Assembly: GCA_037074765.1 (NCBI GenBank)
Contig: JBAMDO010000576.1
Coordinates: 806,001 to 870,000, forward strand
Source: Mansonella perstans
Lineage: Eukaryota; Nematoda; Chromadorea; Rhabditida; Onchocercidae
Direction of reading: 5' to 3'
Length of the DNA stretch: 64,000 nucleotides
Below, one piece after another: positions 1 to 11,807 of the stretch. How positions within the stretch are numbered: position 1 is the stretch's first letter; every line of letters starts with the position of its first letter. The notes beneath the pieces were generated by a model. It searched no databases and was not told the DNA's origin. It saw only the letters and a program-made list of their open reading frames with translations. A program made the translations under genes and the position numbers.

Positions 1-324
1 AAAGTTTCCTAAGTTTGCAATCAATCAGATAAGCAAATTAGTAATAGAATGAAGAGTTCGTCCCGAGATAATCATATTTCTAAATTCACATGGAACATCT
101 GCGATATAAAAAACGCATCGGGAGATCGAATTGAATGAAGATGATGAATCCCAAGTAGAATTAACATATGATAGAAATCTGGAAGAATTCATCATCTGGA
201 CAAATTATTTGCAGGAAATTATCATAACGGAATAGCATATTACTAAATAATTCAGGTGAAGAAGAAAAAGAATCCTATTTGCAAATTGAGATCAAAACAC
301 AGGTACTTTTCAATCTACCACAGA
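1..324. other. Downstream of ARMC9-like gene, nothing firm
   Basis: This short stretch lies beyond the inferred ARMC9-like stop. On the plus strand it holds a short acidic open stretch and one splice-like segment (about 255-301), but no family is recognisable and the frames are closed upstream. I call no gene here. Confidence 0.4.
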
Positions 325-3300
325 CTATTTCGACGTTTCTGTAACATATAGAAGAAATTCAAAATTTTCAAGAAATAAAGGAATTTTTGTGGAGCAAATC
401 CATTCATAATTTTTTTACATTTTAAAAATTTGTTTTATTCCAAAAAAAAAATCATCCATTCCTTACCATCGCTTAGAATTTTGTAAATGATCGGTAATTG
501 TTTCTCGTCATCCTTGCAATGATGACTGTTTAATTTCTCCTTGACAGTATTAATCAGTCTGATCTCTTTTAGTTTTGCCTTTATTTGTGCGATCCCAAGT
601 ATTGTGAACAATATACGGTTAATGTATGTGCATACCTAAATTCATTAATGTAGAAAAAAAAGTATGCAGCAAGTTTTGAACAGAAATTTTCACATGCATC
701 TAATTGGTATTTTGCTATTTAAATTCATGTGTGATACTTTTTAATTTTGAGATAAGAAGAAAGAGCTAGCAGAAGTTTCTGAATTTACTACTTAGATTTG
801 CACATAGCATTATGCAAAGTTGAAATAATTTCACTTCAATTTTCTTGCTAATTTCAACAAAGATTCTCGACATATCCTATAGACATTTCGAAATCAAAAA
901 TGATCAGGAAGAACAATTAAATATTCAGTATGGATATTAAATCTAATTTATCACCCGATCGTTTAATTTTAATTACAATCCCCTTTTCTTTCATTCTTAT
1001 TTTTATCAATTTATAAGAGTATTTTCAACATTTCTTCTTTTTTACACTCTTTTAATCACTACTCACTTCACTGTCTTGTCCCGAATCCATCACAGTATAT
1101 GAGAATGTAAAAATGAAGGGATAAATGACATAAATGAGAAAGATCCACCGCCATGTACTAACATCAAAGTTTTAAAAGTTCTATTTTAATTCGACGACAT
1201 TTTGCGGAAATTTCAACAAAAAGTTTTTGTTGGAAATTTTTGGCATAAAAAAATTGATCAAATGGACATATATGTTTCTAAATATTCACTATAATGCTTG
1301 AAATTTCAGGAAAGTAATTAAAATGTAATGAAATTAATAAGATTTTCTTAATTATGTTACCTGCAACTTATGATCAGATATCAAATTCGCTATTGTTGTA
1401 GTAAAAATTGTGGCCACTCTTGAAATTGCTGATATACCGGACGGATCTGAGCACAAATTTAACAATAATGCACAGCCATAATCAAGTTCTGTTGGACTCA
1501 GTTTGCCACCGAGATATATTGATAACCATTTAACCATACCTAATTTTATCAGTTCCTTTTGCACCGAAGATCTAAAACATCCACAGGGAAGAAAAATTAA
1601 AGATTGTCATGAGATAGTTGCTATTTTCTAACCGATGAAAGATGCAGCTGTAAAAATTTTAGTTTCAAGTTGAGGTAATTTAAAATATATAGCTGTTGAA
1701 ATATATAGCTTAGTTTGACCTTGAAGATGCTCAAGATTCCCTTATCATCATTGCTATCTCATTACTTAAAAGTAATTTAAATTAGAATATGCGAAGAGCA
1801 TTTAACTTTTGATTACGTAGTTTTTTTCACGAATTTTAATTAAAAAAAACCTTATACTAAGTTTTTGAAGTGCTGCAAGCACATGTTCACCAGCATAATG
1901 TTGTAATTTTTTGGTCTTTAGAGCCGTCGTTAATGTTGCAATTAATTCTTTTCCCTGATTATTAGCCAAGAGATAATTGCGGCCAAGACTAAACGATGCG
2001 ATCGAATTTAGTAAGCGACACAGTTCTTCTTTCGCATCATTTCCGTTATCACCTTGTGATGTAATCGCATTCACCACACTCTGTAAATGATAATGGAAAG
2101 GAATTCATGCAACACATCCATCTACGGAAAAAAACACAACATCTAAATTTATGTAAGAATAGCAGGTACTGCACTCTTCGGGATATTGACTGCCCAAATA
2201 TAACATTATATTTTATTAATAAATTATGCAAAACTAAAACACAAACTTTATTTTTTCGATTATTAAGGAAAAATAAAGCGAAAAAGTTCTCACAAAATAA
2301 ATATGCTTGATATTAACAAGTTTTTCTTAAATGCAAATTAAACTAAAATTTATTACATAGAATTCCTGAAAAAATTTTTTACATTTTTTAAATGTTTTAA
2401 TAATAATAAATCGTTAGCTGCATAAACCGCTAGTACACGTCCAGCACTTTCAATTGGTGTTCGTGTTATGCGCTGAAAAAAAAAAAAGAAAAATCACTTT
2501 AAGCAATATTTTAATACTATGGGTAAAATATTTAACATATATCGTATTTGATATATATCTTGTATCGTATTCTTGAAATAGTCCCGAACTTTCAACGTTC
2601 AAAATTATAAACTTTACGTATGTGGAGAAGAAAAAGCCGCAATGAACATTCATTTCGCTGTGTGAAATTACAATTGCTTATACTTGAAGTAGAGCAAAAT
2701 TTTGGTTGTTTTAAAATACATTCTTTAAAACATTTTTTAATAATGCTTACTTGACGTAAAGCTTGCAACAAAAGACAGCTAAGCCTTCCTGAAGCACTTT
2801 TAATCAAGCAATTTCCGATTTTGGTATAATTGAGCCTTCCAATCACATCATCCATTATTATCACCTCTTCTTGTTTCATCTCTTCCCTGTATTTATTACT
2901 GTACTTGGAATTTTTCACTTCTTTCATTCAACTTACTCATTTACTTATTTATTTATCTATTTGGTTTGAGAAGAAATTCAAATCGGCACAAATTTACAAT
3001 AGTTTAAGTATAAAACAATTCATTTTGTTTTCATTTTTACAACAAAAAAAAATTTGATAAACCAGCATATAGCAAATGCAATTCAATACGAGGTAAATTA
3101 ATAGTCGAAATAAAGATGTTAATTATTTCCTACTTACAATAAAGTGAGCTAAGATTGGAAAATGAACCTCATAAAAATTAAGCAAAGGCATTTCATAAGC
3201 TCTATTGTAACTTCCTATTTTGTTAATAAAAATGAATTTGCATAATTTTATCAATAGAAAATCCTCATTGCTAAATTCTCTACCTTAATATTTCTTACAA

Positions 3301-5816
3301 CCCTGTTTTATGCTTTGACAATACCAAGCCTTTCTTTTTAAGAAAGAAAAAGAGAAACAAACAATTTGATAAGCGATTGCGATCGGACAATTGGCATCAG
3401 ATTTTCAACTGAATCATCATTTTCCATTATCGTATTCCTCTTTTTCACATTTGCATTCGATTTTCCAGGCTTATCACATTTTTTATCCTAAAATTGTTAA
3501 AATTTGTCAACCTTAAGTAATCAAAATTTGCAATAAATTCAAGTTAAGCCTATAAAGAAAAAGTTGCGTGATTCTCTTAGCGTTACTTTACTTATAGTAA
3601 TAATACTTTCTTCCATATGTTTTTCGGCATCCGCTATTGCATTTACAAAGCGCGTTTTCATTTTCATAATATATGCAGATGATAGATGAATTATCTGCAA
3701 TGAAATCCTTTAAATAATCGTATTATGCGAGAAATGTAGTACATCAACAATCCTTTAGTAATTTAAAATATTTAAGACATCAATTAAACAAATAACGCAC
3801 TCCCATTTCTTGTTTTGCTTGTTCCACGTAATCAAACACTTCTTTGACAATATCAACAATCTGATTGTAATCATATTGTAATTTGCGATACTTTTTTTCT
3901 AACAATTCATTATACTGTATTCGGTAAGCTTTCTAAAAAAAAAAAAAACAAAATAATAATATAACATAAAAATTTTTTGTTCAAAATCTAAATTACCATT
4001 CAATTAAAGCAATTATAATATAGGTATATTAAATAATTATAAAATTAGCAAAAATAAATTTCTGTATTCTGAGATAAAAATGTTAAAAAAGAAAATATAG
4101 ACAATAATATACTTTTGATTATTACATTATTTTTGAATTGAAATAATTAAAGCAAATATAGAATATGAATAAGAAATGTTTCAATAAACGAACCATCCAT
4201 TTTTGAAGTAAAACATTTTCAGCTTCGTTGATATTTGTTGTGTAATTTGCCAAAAATACACTTAAATTTTCAAAAAGACTTTCGACCCACTTCTTCTGTA
4301 ATTGAACAACAGTAACAAAAGATTGAAAAGCATAAATAATATAAATAAAACTAATGCAGATACAGCACATGAAAAGATGGAAAATTTTCTACTTCATTAA
4401 ATTTTTCCCTTATAAATTTAAATTTGGATGAACAAATTTGACACTCAGCGTTGACAGTGCATTGTCTAGAAATCAATGTATTTTGCATAAAATGGAATCT
4501 TAAGTCGTACTTGAATTAGGTCTCTAAAGATAGGATGTTTTTCAGGTTCAGCAACATACGGTAGTGCAAAGTACTGAACAAGCTGAACGTCAGCACTATA
4601 TCTGATACCACCTCCATTCTCCAGCAATTTCTTCAATCGTCCTATTCTCTTTTGATATTCTTCCTTATCCTAAAAAATTTAAAATTTATCGTCTTAATAA
4701 TTTATGATTTATCATTTTATTGTTTTGTTTCTATTGCTGATTCTTTTAAACCTAAAAGAAACTTCATGCACTCGTGCTTCTTGTTAATCAATATCCGTCT
4801 CAGCTTTCTTGAAAATGGTATTGATTCTTTTACAGCAAAAAAAATGGAAAAAATAGAATTAAAAAGCAGGTTAGAAATGATAAAAAGCAGGTTAGAAATG
4901 ATAATAATACACTAACTGGTGGTGATTTACGAAGTGGAAATGTTGCGAAGTACAAATGGATATTGAATTCCAACGAAATTACTTCTGCAGATTTCCTGCA
5001 TTCTTCAATAAATAACTCGTTCCAACACTTAAAAAATTGTCCATATTCGTCGTTCTTCAAATGAGACAATAATCTTCTCTGTAAATGACAAGAAATAAAA
5101 GAGTATTGATGTTAAAATTTTACATGGAATATAGCCAAGTAGCAGTAATAGTAGGCTTGATATTATACGACATATTATTATTGACAACCTTTTTAAGCTT
5201 ATTGTTAAAGCTATTATAGGACACAAAAAATTTTGAACAAAAAGATCGATTTTGAAGACCACCAAGTCATTGCTAAAATTAGCAGAAAAACTTGGTCTGA
5301 ATAATGAATGAAAGAGAATCACCTGAAAATGAAACATCGAAATCTACCCGAGATCAATAAGTAATAATAACAATTAATTGACGTTTGTATTAATGACTAT
5401 TTAAAATATTCCACTACTTGTTAGGTGACTAGATATTCACAAAATGTTACAATCCAACTTCAGCATTGGCGTAGTCTAATTTTAGGAAGATTGTATGCGG
5501 CATGCAATTATTTTTTAGTAGCAAAGTAACGGTAGCAAAAAAATATTTCAAATTATAGTTTCTAAGAAAATATTTCTGCTCTGTGAGGGACCAATGAAAA
5601 GCTTTTATTATTCATAAAAGAGCTATGAGATAGAATAGAGAAATAACTAATGAAATATTAATTGTTGAGGAAAAAACATTCAAATAAGAAAATGTAACCA
5701 AATGATACCTGACATACGACATTAGCAAGCCCATCTTTCACTCCAAATTTTGTTTCCATAATAGCAAAAATAAATACATTCAGTGCATATCTGATCAGTT
5801 CAATTAATGAATCAAT
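325..5816 (-). CDS. armc9: ARMC9-like LisH/armadillo-repeat protein (5' end missing)
   Basis: Thirteen minus-strand exons keep one open frame of 581 codons plus stop: 5709-5816, 4917-5078, 4511-4669, 4194-4295, 3801-3932, 3587-3694, 3363-3487, 2751-2886, 2383-2472, 1851-2080, 1361-1571, 467-635 and 325-338. ARMC9 in animals is a basal body/ciliary protein with an N-terminal LisH motif and C-terminal armadillo repeats. Recognisable blocks are LLLQALRQ (exon 8), LNSIASFSLGRNYL and ALQKLS (exon 10) and LDYGCALLLNLC (exon 11); they occur in the same order as in vertebrate ARMC9. The order and spacing of the N-terminal exons also match. The last exon is only 14 bases and adds a few residues, so the long disordered tail of the vertebrate protein is absent. 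No initiator ATG exon was found upstream of 5816; an internal ATG in exon 1 is possible. The donor of exon 9 is the weakest call. Confidence 0.8.
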
Positions 5817-6495
5817 CTGAAAATGCAAATAGATTTATTTATATGCTCTGATTTATTTCACATCAAACTGAGTCAAATATGCAATGGTAGAATTAAAGTA
5901 AGAAAAGTGGAGCAAAACGGAAGCTTTAAGCTATAAATTATGTGCACCGTTCATGCACGCTTTTGATAATTTTCATTTCCTTAATTAAACAAATTTGTTA
6001 TAATTCTCTCTGCCTCCATTTCCTCTCCTGTCACATATGTATATATATATATATGATGGAGATAAATAAAGAAGTATAGATATTTTAGGTTGCTATAGCA
6101 ATGTTTATAAAGCAACATAATAATATTTCTACTATATGATTAAAAAATATCGATTTAGTTCAAGTAAAATCAATTTAATTCATTTTATTGCGAATAAATT
6201 TGATCGAGTTCAGTTTGATTTAATTCAATGCAATCATTACTGCATTCGAGCTATTTATAAGTCTAGTCAAAAATATAAATATATATATATGCCATTAATC
6301 TATTTGTTGACTTTTCCATTAATAAGAATTAAAATTATAATTAATGAAAGGTCATTAATGACAACAAATTTATTTAGTGTCATTCTTTGGTGAATTTCTT
6401 AAGTATCAACTAAGGAGAATTTTGATTAATGAAAATTGCAGTTTTTTCGTTTCATTTATAATCTTATTTGTCCAATAGATGCCCTTTATTCTAAG

Positions 6496-6547
6496 GTTAT
6501 AATAGAGTGTTATAATAGCATGTTATAATGGAGTGTTATAATGGCAA
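6496..6547. repeat. 13-bp tandem repeat, four copies
   Basis: Four consecutive 13-base units begin with GTTATAAT and differ at only a few positions (6496-6508, 6509-6521, 6522-6534, 6535-6547). They lie in non-coding sequence. Confidence 0.85.
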
Positions 6548-9485
6548 AAATATCATCATCCTGGATATCTAATAGCATACCAGAACTAAATCATTGAATA
6601 TTTTTGCTTGAATTTGATCTTTGAAGCTTATTTTACAGATAATGCACATAACACTCCACAAACATTTATTTACACACGGCCACTTGTTTGAAACTATTTT
6701 TGATTCTTAACTCCTGTCACAATTACATGCGTTTTTCATAGAATATTGAGGTGATTTTCTGTTTTCATTTTTTGAATTTTGGAGCATAAATTATTCTTAT
6801 TTCTGCCAGAAATCAAAGGCTTGATGTGATAGCTTCGCTTCAATATATAATAATCATTTCTTCTTGTTTAAGAATATCATAAATACACAAAGCGTAAAGC
6901 TTCAATACGTCCTTTTTCATATGTCTGATAAAGATGTCACTGTTACAAAAAATTTCTTCTACGTCAATCAAGAATCTAAATGTTGCATGCTACGACTGAA
7001 TATTTGCACTTAGCACTAATGAATCAGCCTAAAGTTTCCTGAATGAAATTGACGGTGGTATCTAACAACCATTTCAAGTTTAAGGCATCATTATTGTATT
7101 AATAAGATTTGCAAAAATGTTGAATTCTTTAAACTTCTTAAACTGATTTGAAGAACTAAATGTAAGACATCTAATAAAGAACTCCTCAGGCTATTAATTT
7201 CTAAATGAATTATGGCAATAAATTATAAAATTATTTAATTATGTTCAGCAAATGCAATCATAGTTAACAGTGATATCAAAATGAATTATGGTATTTCCAA
7301 GAACACGTGACCTTAAGTCATGCAGTTCAAATTACTATTGTAGATTGAGGATAAGTTGCTCTCTTGTTTTTTAATCATACAGATTGATCATATTTTTAAT
7401 TGCTAAATGACTAATATCTATTCCTGCTAAATTAATGAAATGCTCACTTATTAGTAAATATCAATTATTTAAATTTAGCAACAATAAATGAGCACTGATT
7501 TTTGATATTTTTAAAATCACTTCATTATTTGATCACGCCCTTTCTTTTTTAGCACGATTTTCAAGGACTTACAGTTTTAAACAAAACTTTTATTTAATTT
7601 TTGCTTTCCAAATTTACATTTAATTATAATAAGATCAGATTTTTAAGCTTAGGTTACTTATAAGAAAATTAGTTTACTGAGAAGTTTTAAATTACAGCTA
7701 AGATTTTCACTTGTACTTGAACTTGATAATAACTAAACGAACTTAGTTTCCACCGAAATGCGATTGTAAATATGCATTCAAATCCTGAAAATGCTTATTA
7801 AATGATTATTACTGTTAATCACATGGAAAAGTAAGTAACGAATATTATATTACAGCTAAGAAATCTGTCACTGTAATTCGAACAGTGAGGTGATAATGAT
7901 GATCTATCATTATCATTACTGATTAATTATATTTTTACAATGCATCATTAAGGTCTTCATGAATGTATAAAATGGAGGAGAGGATAAAAAGTTGTTGAAA
8001 ATTACCCGCCCCTATTTTTCGAGAATAGCATCAAAGAATTGAATACTAAAAAGATATACATTCCAAGATTAATAATGTAAACATTCAGCATATGACTTCA
8101 ACGATTACTTAAACAATTAATTAACCAAATATTTGTTTTTCACTATTCCGAACACCGATTTTTGTTATGTACTTTCAAGACACTTTTTTTGATTTCAAAA
8201 TTTCATTTCTTTATCTGTGATTAATTTCCAGACGAATAAACCAGTCGTAATAGAAAAAATAAAAGGAAATTAGCCAGATTTGCTTCAGCACGAAAAAACG
8301 AAGAAATGAAATGACCACAGCTTCCTTGATTGACCATTAATGTAAATGTCAAAGATTGTAAACTGCATAGAAATGAAAAAAAGAAAATTCCAGTAAATTA
8401 TCCAGTAGTAGAATTCGAGTAAGAATTTTAATGATATACGGCTTCTTATCCTCTAATTTGCCCAACATAAAACTAAATTCATCTTCTGACAATGTATAAG
8501 CATACCGCTAACTGGTTCGGATAAAATCAAAGACTGATACATTTTCTCTCCAACCATTAATCAGTAAACATAATATTTACTTTAAAAATTGTAGATTGAA
8601 ACGAAGAATACAACAGGGACTTAACTCCCATTCCTCGTTACCTGAGTCCATACCAGTGAACTTCTTAGACACTTCAGCTACTGATGATAGCACCTTGGAA
8701 CAGAATGGGAGAAAAATTCCATCATTTCTGTAAAATGCAAGAAGTAAACCCAACTATCCAAGTAAAGCAGCAAGTAGGAGGCTACACAACTTGGCGCAAA
8801 ATTTTGTTAAAATTGGAAAGAAATAACTTCAATTTTAAAAGTCTTGTGCGATGCGAATGAAATTCCTTCTAATTTTTTTCAAGATTCTAAAGGGAAATCG
8901 TAATTCGGCACCAGAAAAATCGAACAACTAAGCATCGATCAACTGGAATGTGTCCTTCTCGCAGAAGCTTTGAAAACCTTCGAAAACCGCAGAAACCCCG
9001 CAAAAGGACCTCAGCAGTCCAACATTGATTAAAAACCGATCGATGATATATGCATCAGTTATGTCATGCAAAAATAAACAATCCATTCAGATAAACCCAG
9101 GATGACTTCGCTTTACGATTTATCGGAGGCGGGCCAGCACCATCCATCTTATAAAAATACTAGTTTTTCAATTTTTCAACAGTACTATCTCCTTAATTCA
9201 TACTTTCCATAAAAAAAACATTTATATTTACATTCTTGACAGAAAAACATTCTTCCACGAAATTATTCATTTATTTTTTTTCCAATGCAACTCATTGGAT
9301 AATAATGAAAAAATTCAATATTGAAAAAATGAGTGATAAAAACCAGAAGACCATCGCAAAAAAAGATGAAATCTGTTGAACTAAACAAGTATGTCCATCA
9401 AAAGATTGCATATGCTGACGTTGACGATATTTATAACAATAAGGTAGAAAAAAGATGACTTATTCATCTGATGACAGCTTTAATG

Positions 9486-9491
9486 TTTATT
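9486..9491 (-). terminator. Probable polyadenylation signal, PLGRKT-like copy 1
   Basis: AATAAA on the minus strand, about 70 bases past the stop codon of the first PLGRKT-like gene. A second AATAAA lies at 9270-9275. Confidence 0.5.
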
Positions 9492-9558
9492 TCCAAACTA
9501 AAAACTTCACAAATTCACAAACTGGTAAAGACCACATTCTACAACATTCATTAACAGA

Positions 9559-10691
9559 TTAATTGCTTTCACCTACTTCCTTTTCTTTGTGATATTTTCT
9601 TCGATTAATACGTCTGTCAAGCTCATCCAATGTTATGGGACCACCGATGGGTTCAAATAAATGACGATTTTCTTGACGTAATTCCTGCGCTTTTTCTGAA
9701 AGCCTTCAAATTAACCGATTTATTTATACAGACAAGACTTTTTGAGATAATTTCTCTGCTCATAATCTACTGTTGGCATCTTAAATACTGTAGAATGCAA
9801 TGAAAACGAACAAACATAAAAGTTTGATAAAGCAAAACTTATGAGTTATTCCACTTAGAAATCGTTCGAGAATTACTTAATTATAATTTAAGCGCACATG
9901 AACCAGAGATTAAACTGGAGGTCGATTAAAATGACATTCAAACAGTTGGCCACATCAGCTTTTGGGCTATGTCTGATGGTTTTAACTAATTAGGCAATAC
10001 TTATCAATGTTAGATATGCACAATAACAAGACATATTCGATATAATCAAGGCTACTGAATACGAGAGCTACCTTTTATGGTATCAATCCTTATGTCCCTC
10101 TGCTGGTCGAAATTATGGAAAAGAGCAACAATAAGTGGAACAGCTGGTAGAACGAAGAGATGCGGCTGCTTCATTTTCTGACTTATTAATAGCAATGAGA
10201 TGGTTAGCAACGCAGTCAAATGTTCGTTAGCAATAATTTTTCGTGTACTCGCTAACTGAAACAATTGTTCGCTATTGTAACTATAGAATATAACACAACA
10301 TTACAGTCAAATAATGAGATATTTGACAGTAATTTAACCTTCATTTAGCAATACTATCTAGTTTTTAGTATCGTAAACCCAATTGCAAAGTCGTTTTTCC
10401 CATTTTTTCAAAAAATGATTTCATTGGAGAGATGTCTAGTGAATTTTGATTTCCAAATAGTATCTCGTATACTGTTTTTTATGGCTTGAAAAAGTGGGAA
10501 AAATGACTATACTATTGAATAATTAAATTGGAAAATATGAATATATATTAGTTAGACTATAAAAAACACAGATTTATAAAGGAAAGAAACAAACCTCTAG
10601 GGCTCTTTTATGCTCGAACAAAACATTTTGCAGAGCTATCTGTTCTATTGCCTGAAGAATAATTTCTGCTAAAACTACAATAGAATTTACT

Positions 10692-10724
<33 letters not shown>

Positions 10725-10933
10725 CATAAATAAAGATCATAAATTTGAAAACTTTAGGATTTCAATGTGCATACGTATAATTATTTTAATGTGATTACAT
10801 ATAATTAGATCAAAATTTAAAATAAAATTCAAAGCTCGACATACTAAATAAAGATTGAACTAAATAATTTAGGTGTAACCTGTTTATCATAATAATTTTG
10901 CAACTCCGCATTACTTGACCACAATGCTCCCAT
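9559..10933 (-). CDS. PLGRKT/DUF2368 family membrane protein, copy 1
   Basis: Four exons (10880-10933, 10595-10651, 10072-10255, 9559-9695) encode 143 residues, close to the 147 of human PLGRKT. The family is small membrane proteins with a charged helical N-terminus and two membrane segments; the human member is reported as a plasminogen receptor whose C-terminal lysine binds plasminogen. Here exon 1 begins MGALWS, comparable to MGFIFS in human. Exon 3 holds two hydrophobic stretches, the second containing FVLPAVPLIVALF, which matches the FLVPIVPLSFIL segment. Exon 4 has a GGPITLDELDRR block like the human GMITFESIEKARK region. The C-terminus is SN, not lysine, so plasminogen binding is not supported. 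The neighbour upstream on the same strand is a diverged paralog with the same exon plan. Confidence 0.82.
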
Positions 10934-11163
10934 TAAGAACATAAACAAAACAAGCACAATCGTTAAATAGTTTCAATCTGAAAATTTTCGCTACAAATTA
11001 AATTTGCTGTTTGTTATTTGATACTATATAGATTAATTTATAGTGCCTTTTACAACTGCAGGAATTATAAGAACCCTCAAAAACGCAAAAAATATTACAC
11101 AACAAATTGAGCGGTCTTCTTAAAAATACTATTTTTTAAAATACAATAAAACAGGAGAAAACC

Positions 11164-11343
11164 TTAATTATCCAAACATTCAGCATATAAATTATTCAAC
11201 AATTTCGTAAGCGTATGCCAAATATCATCAACAGCACGTAAAAGGTCACCCAGCTATTGAAATATTTATTTAAATCATCATTGGCTAGCTGTCGGCAAAA
11301 GTAGTAGAGAACCTAAAGGAACAATAATTTCTTCTTCAGACAT
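11164..11343 (-). CDS. Possible tiny gene between the PLGRKT-like copies
   Basis: On the minus strand an open segment with a good acceptor (CAATAG at 11254-11259) runs 11164-11253 and ends in a stop. It encodes 29 residues with an amphipathic pattern (starts LGDLLRAVDDIW, ends ECLDN). About 80 bases upstream an ATG near 11343 follows a TTTTGTAG acceptor-like site and encodes MSEEEII. Joining the two in frame needs a weak donor (GTTCCT), so the structure is uncertain. The product is not recognised. Position and strand would suit a member of a PLGRKT-like operon. It could also be chance. Confidence 0.28.
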
Positions 11344-11807
11344 TTAGTCCTCTTCGCCTACAAAATTTCAACTGGCAGGAAATCCATGAGATATGATTCC
11401 ATTAAGACTGGAAACTAATAGGACAGGTAAAACGACAGGTGAAGTTCCAATGTTTTATTAGAATTTGAAAAACCACAAAGATTCGGACAAAGAAATAAAA
11501 TAAGCATATTTTCCAATTAAATTAAGCAAAAATTGTGTCCTACATTTCTAAGATTCCTAATTGTTTTCGATTCATTGATTATTAGGATTCAATATATCAG
11601 TATGTTGCAGTTTAAACTTATGAAAACTGATTCAAGTTAGTTTACGAATATTCCGAAATGCTTTTTGGTGAATTAATTACTCACAGAAGTGATATACTGC
11701 CAAAGTCTCAATTTTCTTTATAAAATTTCGAAAAATATAGAAATAACAACCATTGATCCTTTTGATTCTACGTAAATCAATTCAGTGTTTGGAAACATAA
11801 CAAACAC

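Larger units (their letters stand above)
5817..9558. other. Spacer upstream of ARMC9-like gene
   Basis: About 3.7 kb of AT-rich DNA with no recognised coding exon. It should contain the missing 5' exon(s) and promoter of the ARMC9-like gene, but I could not place a start with compatible phase. It contains a four-copy 13-base repeat near 6500. The part near 9270-9558 is the 3' flank of the first PLGRKT-like gene. Confidence 0.5.

Noticed and set aside
255..301. Plus-strand exon-like segment flanked by TTCAG and GTACTT
   Set aside because: Upstream frames are closed and nothing joins it; it overlaps the 3' flank of the ARMC9-like gene.
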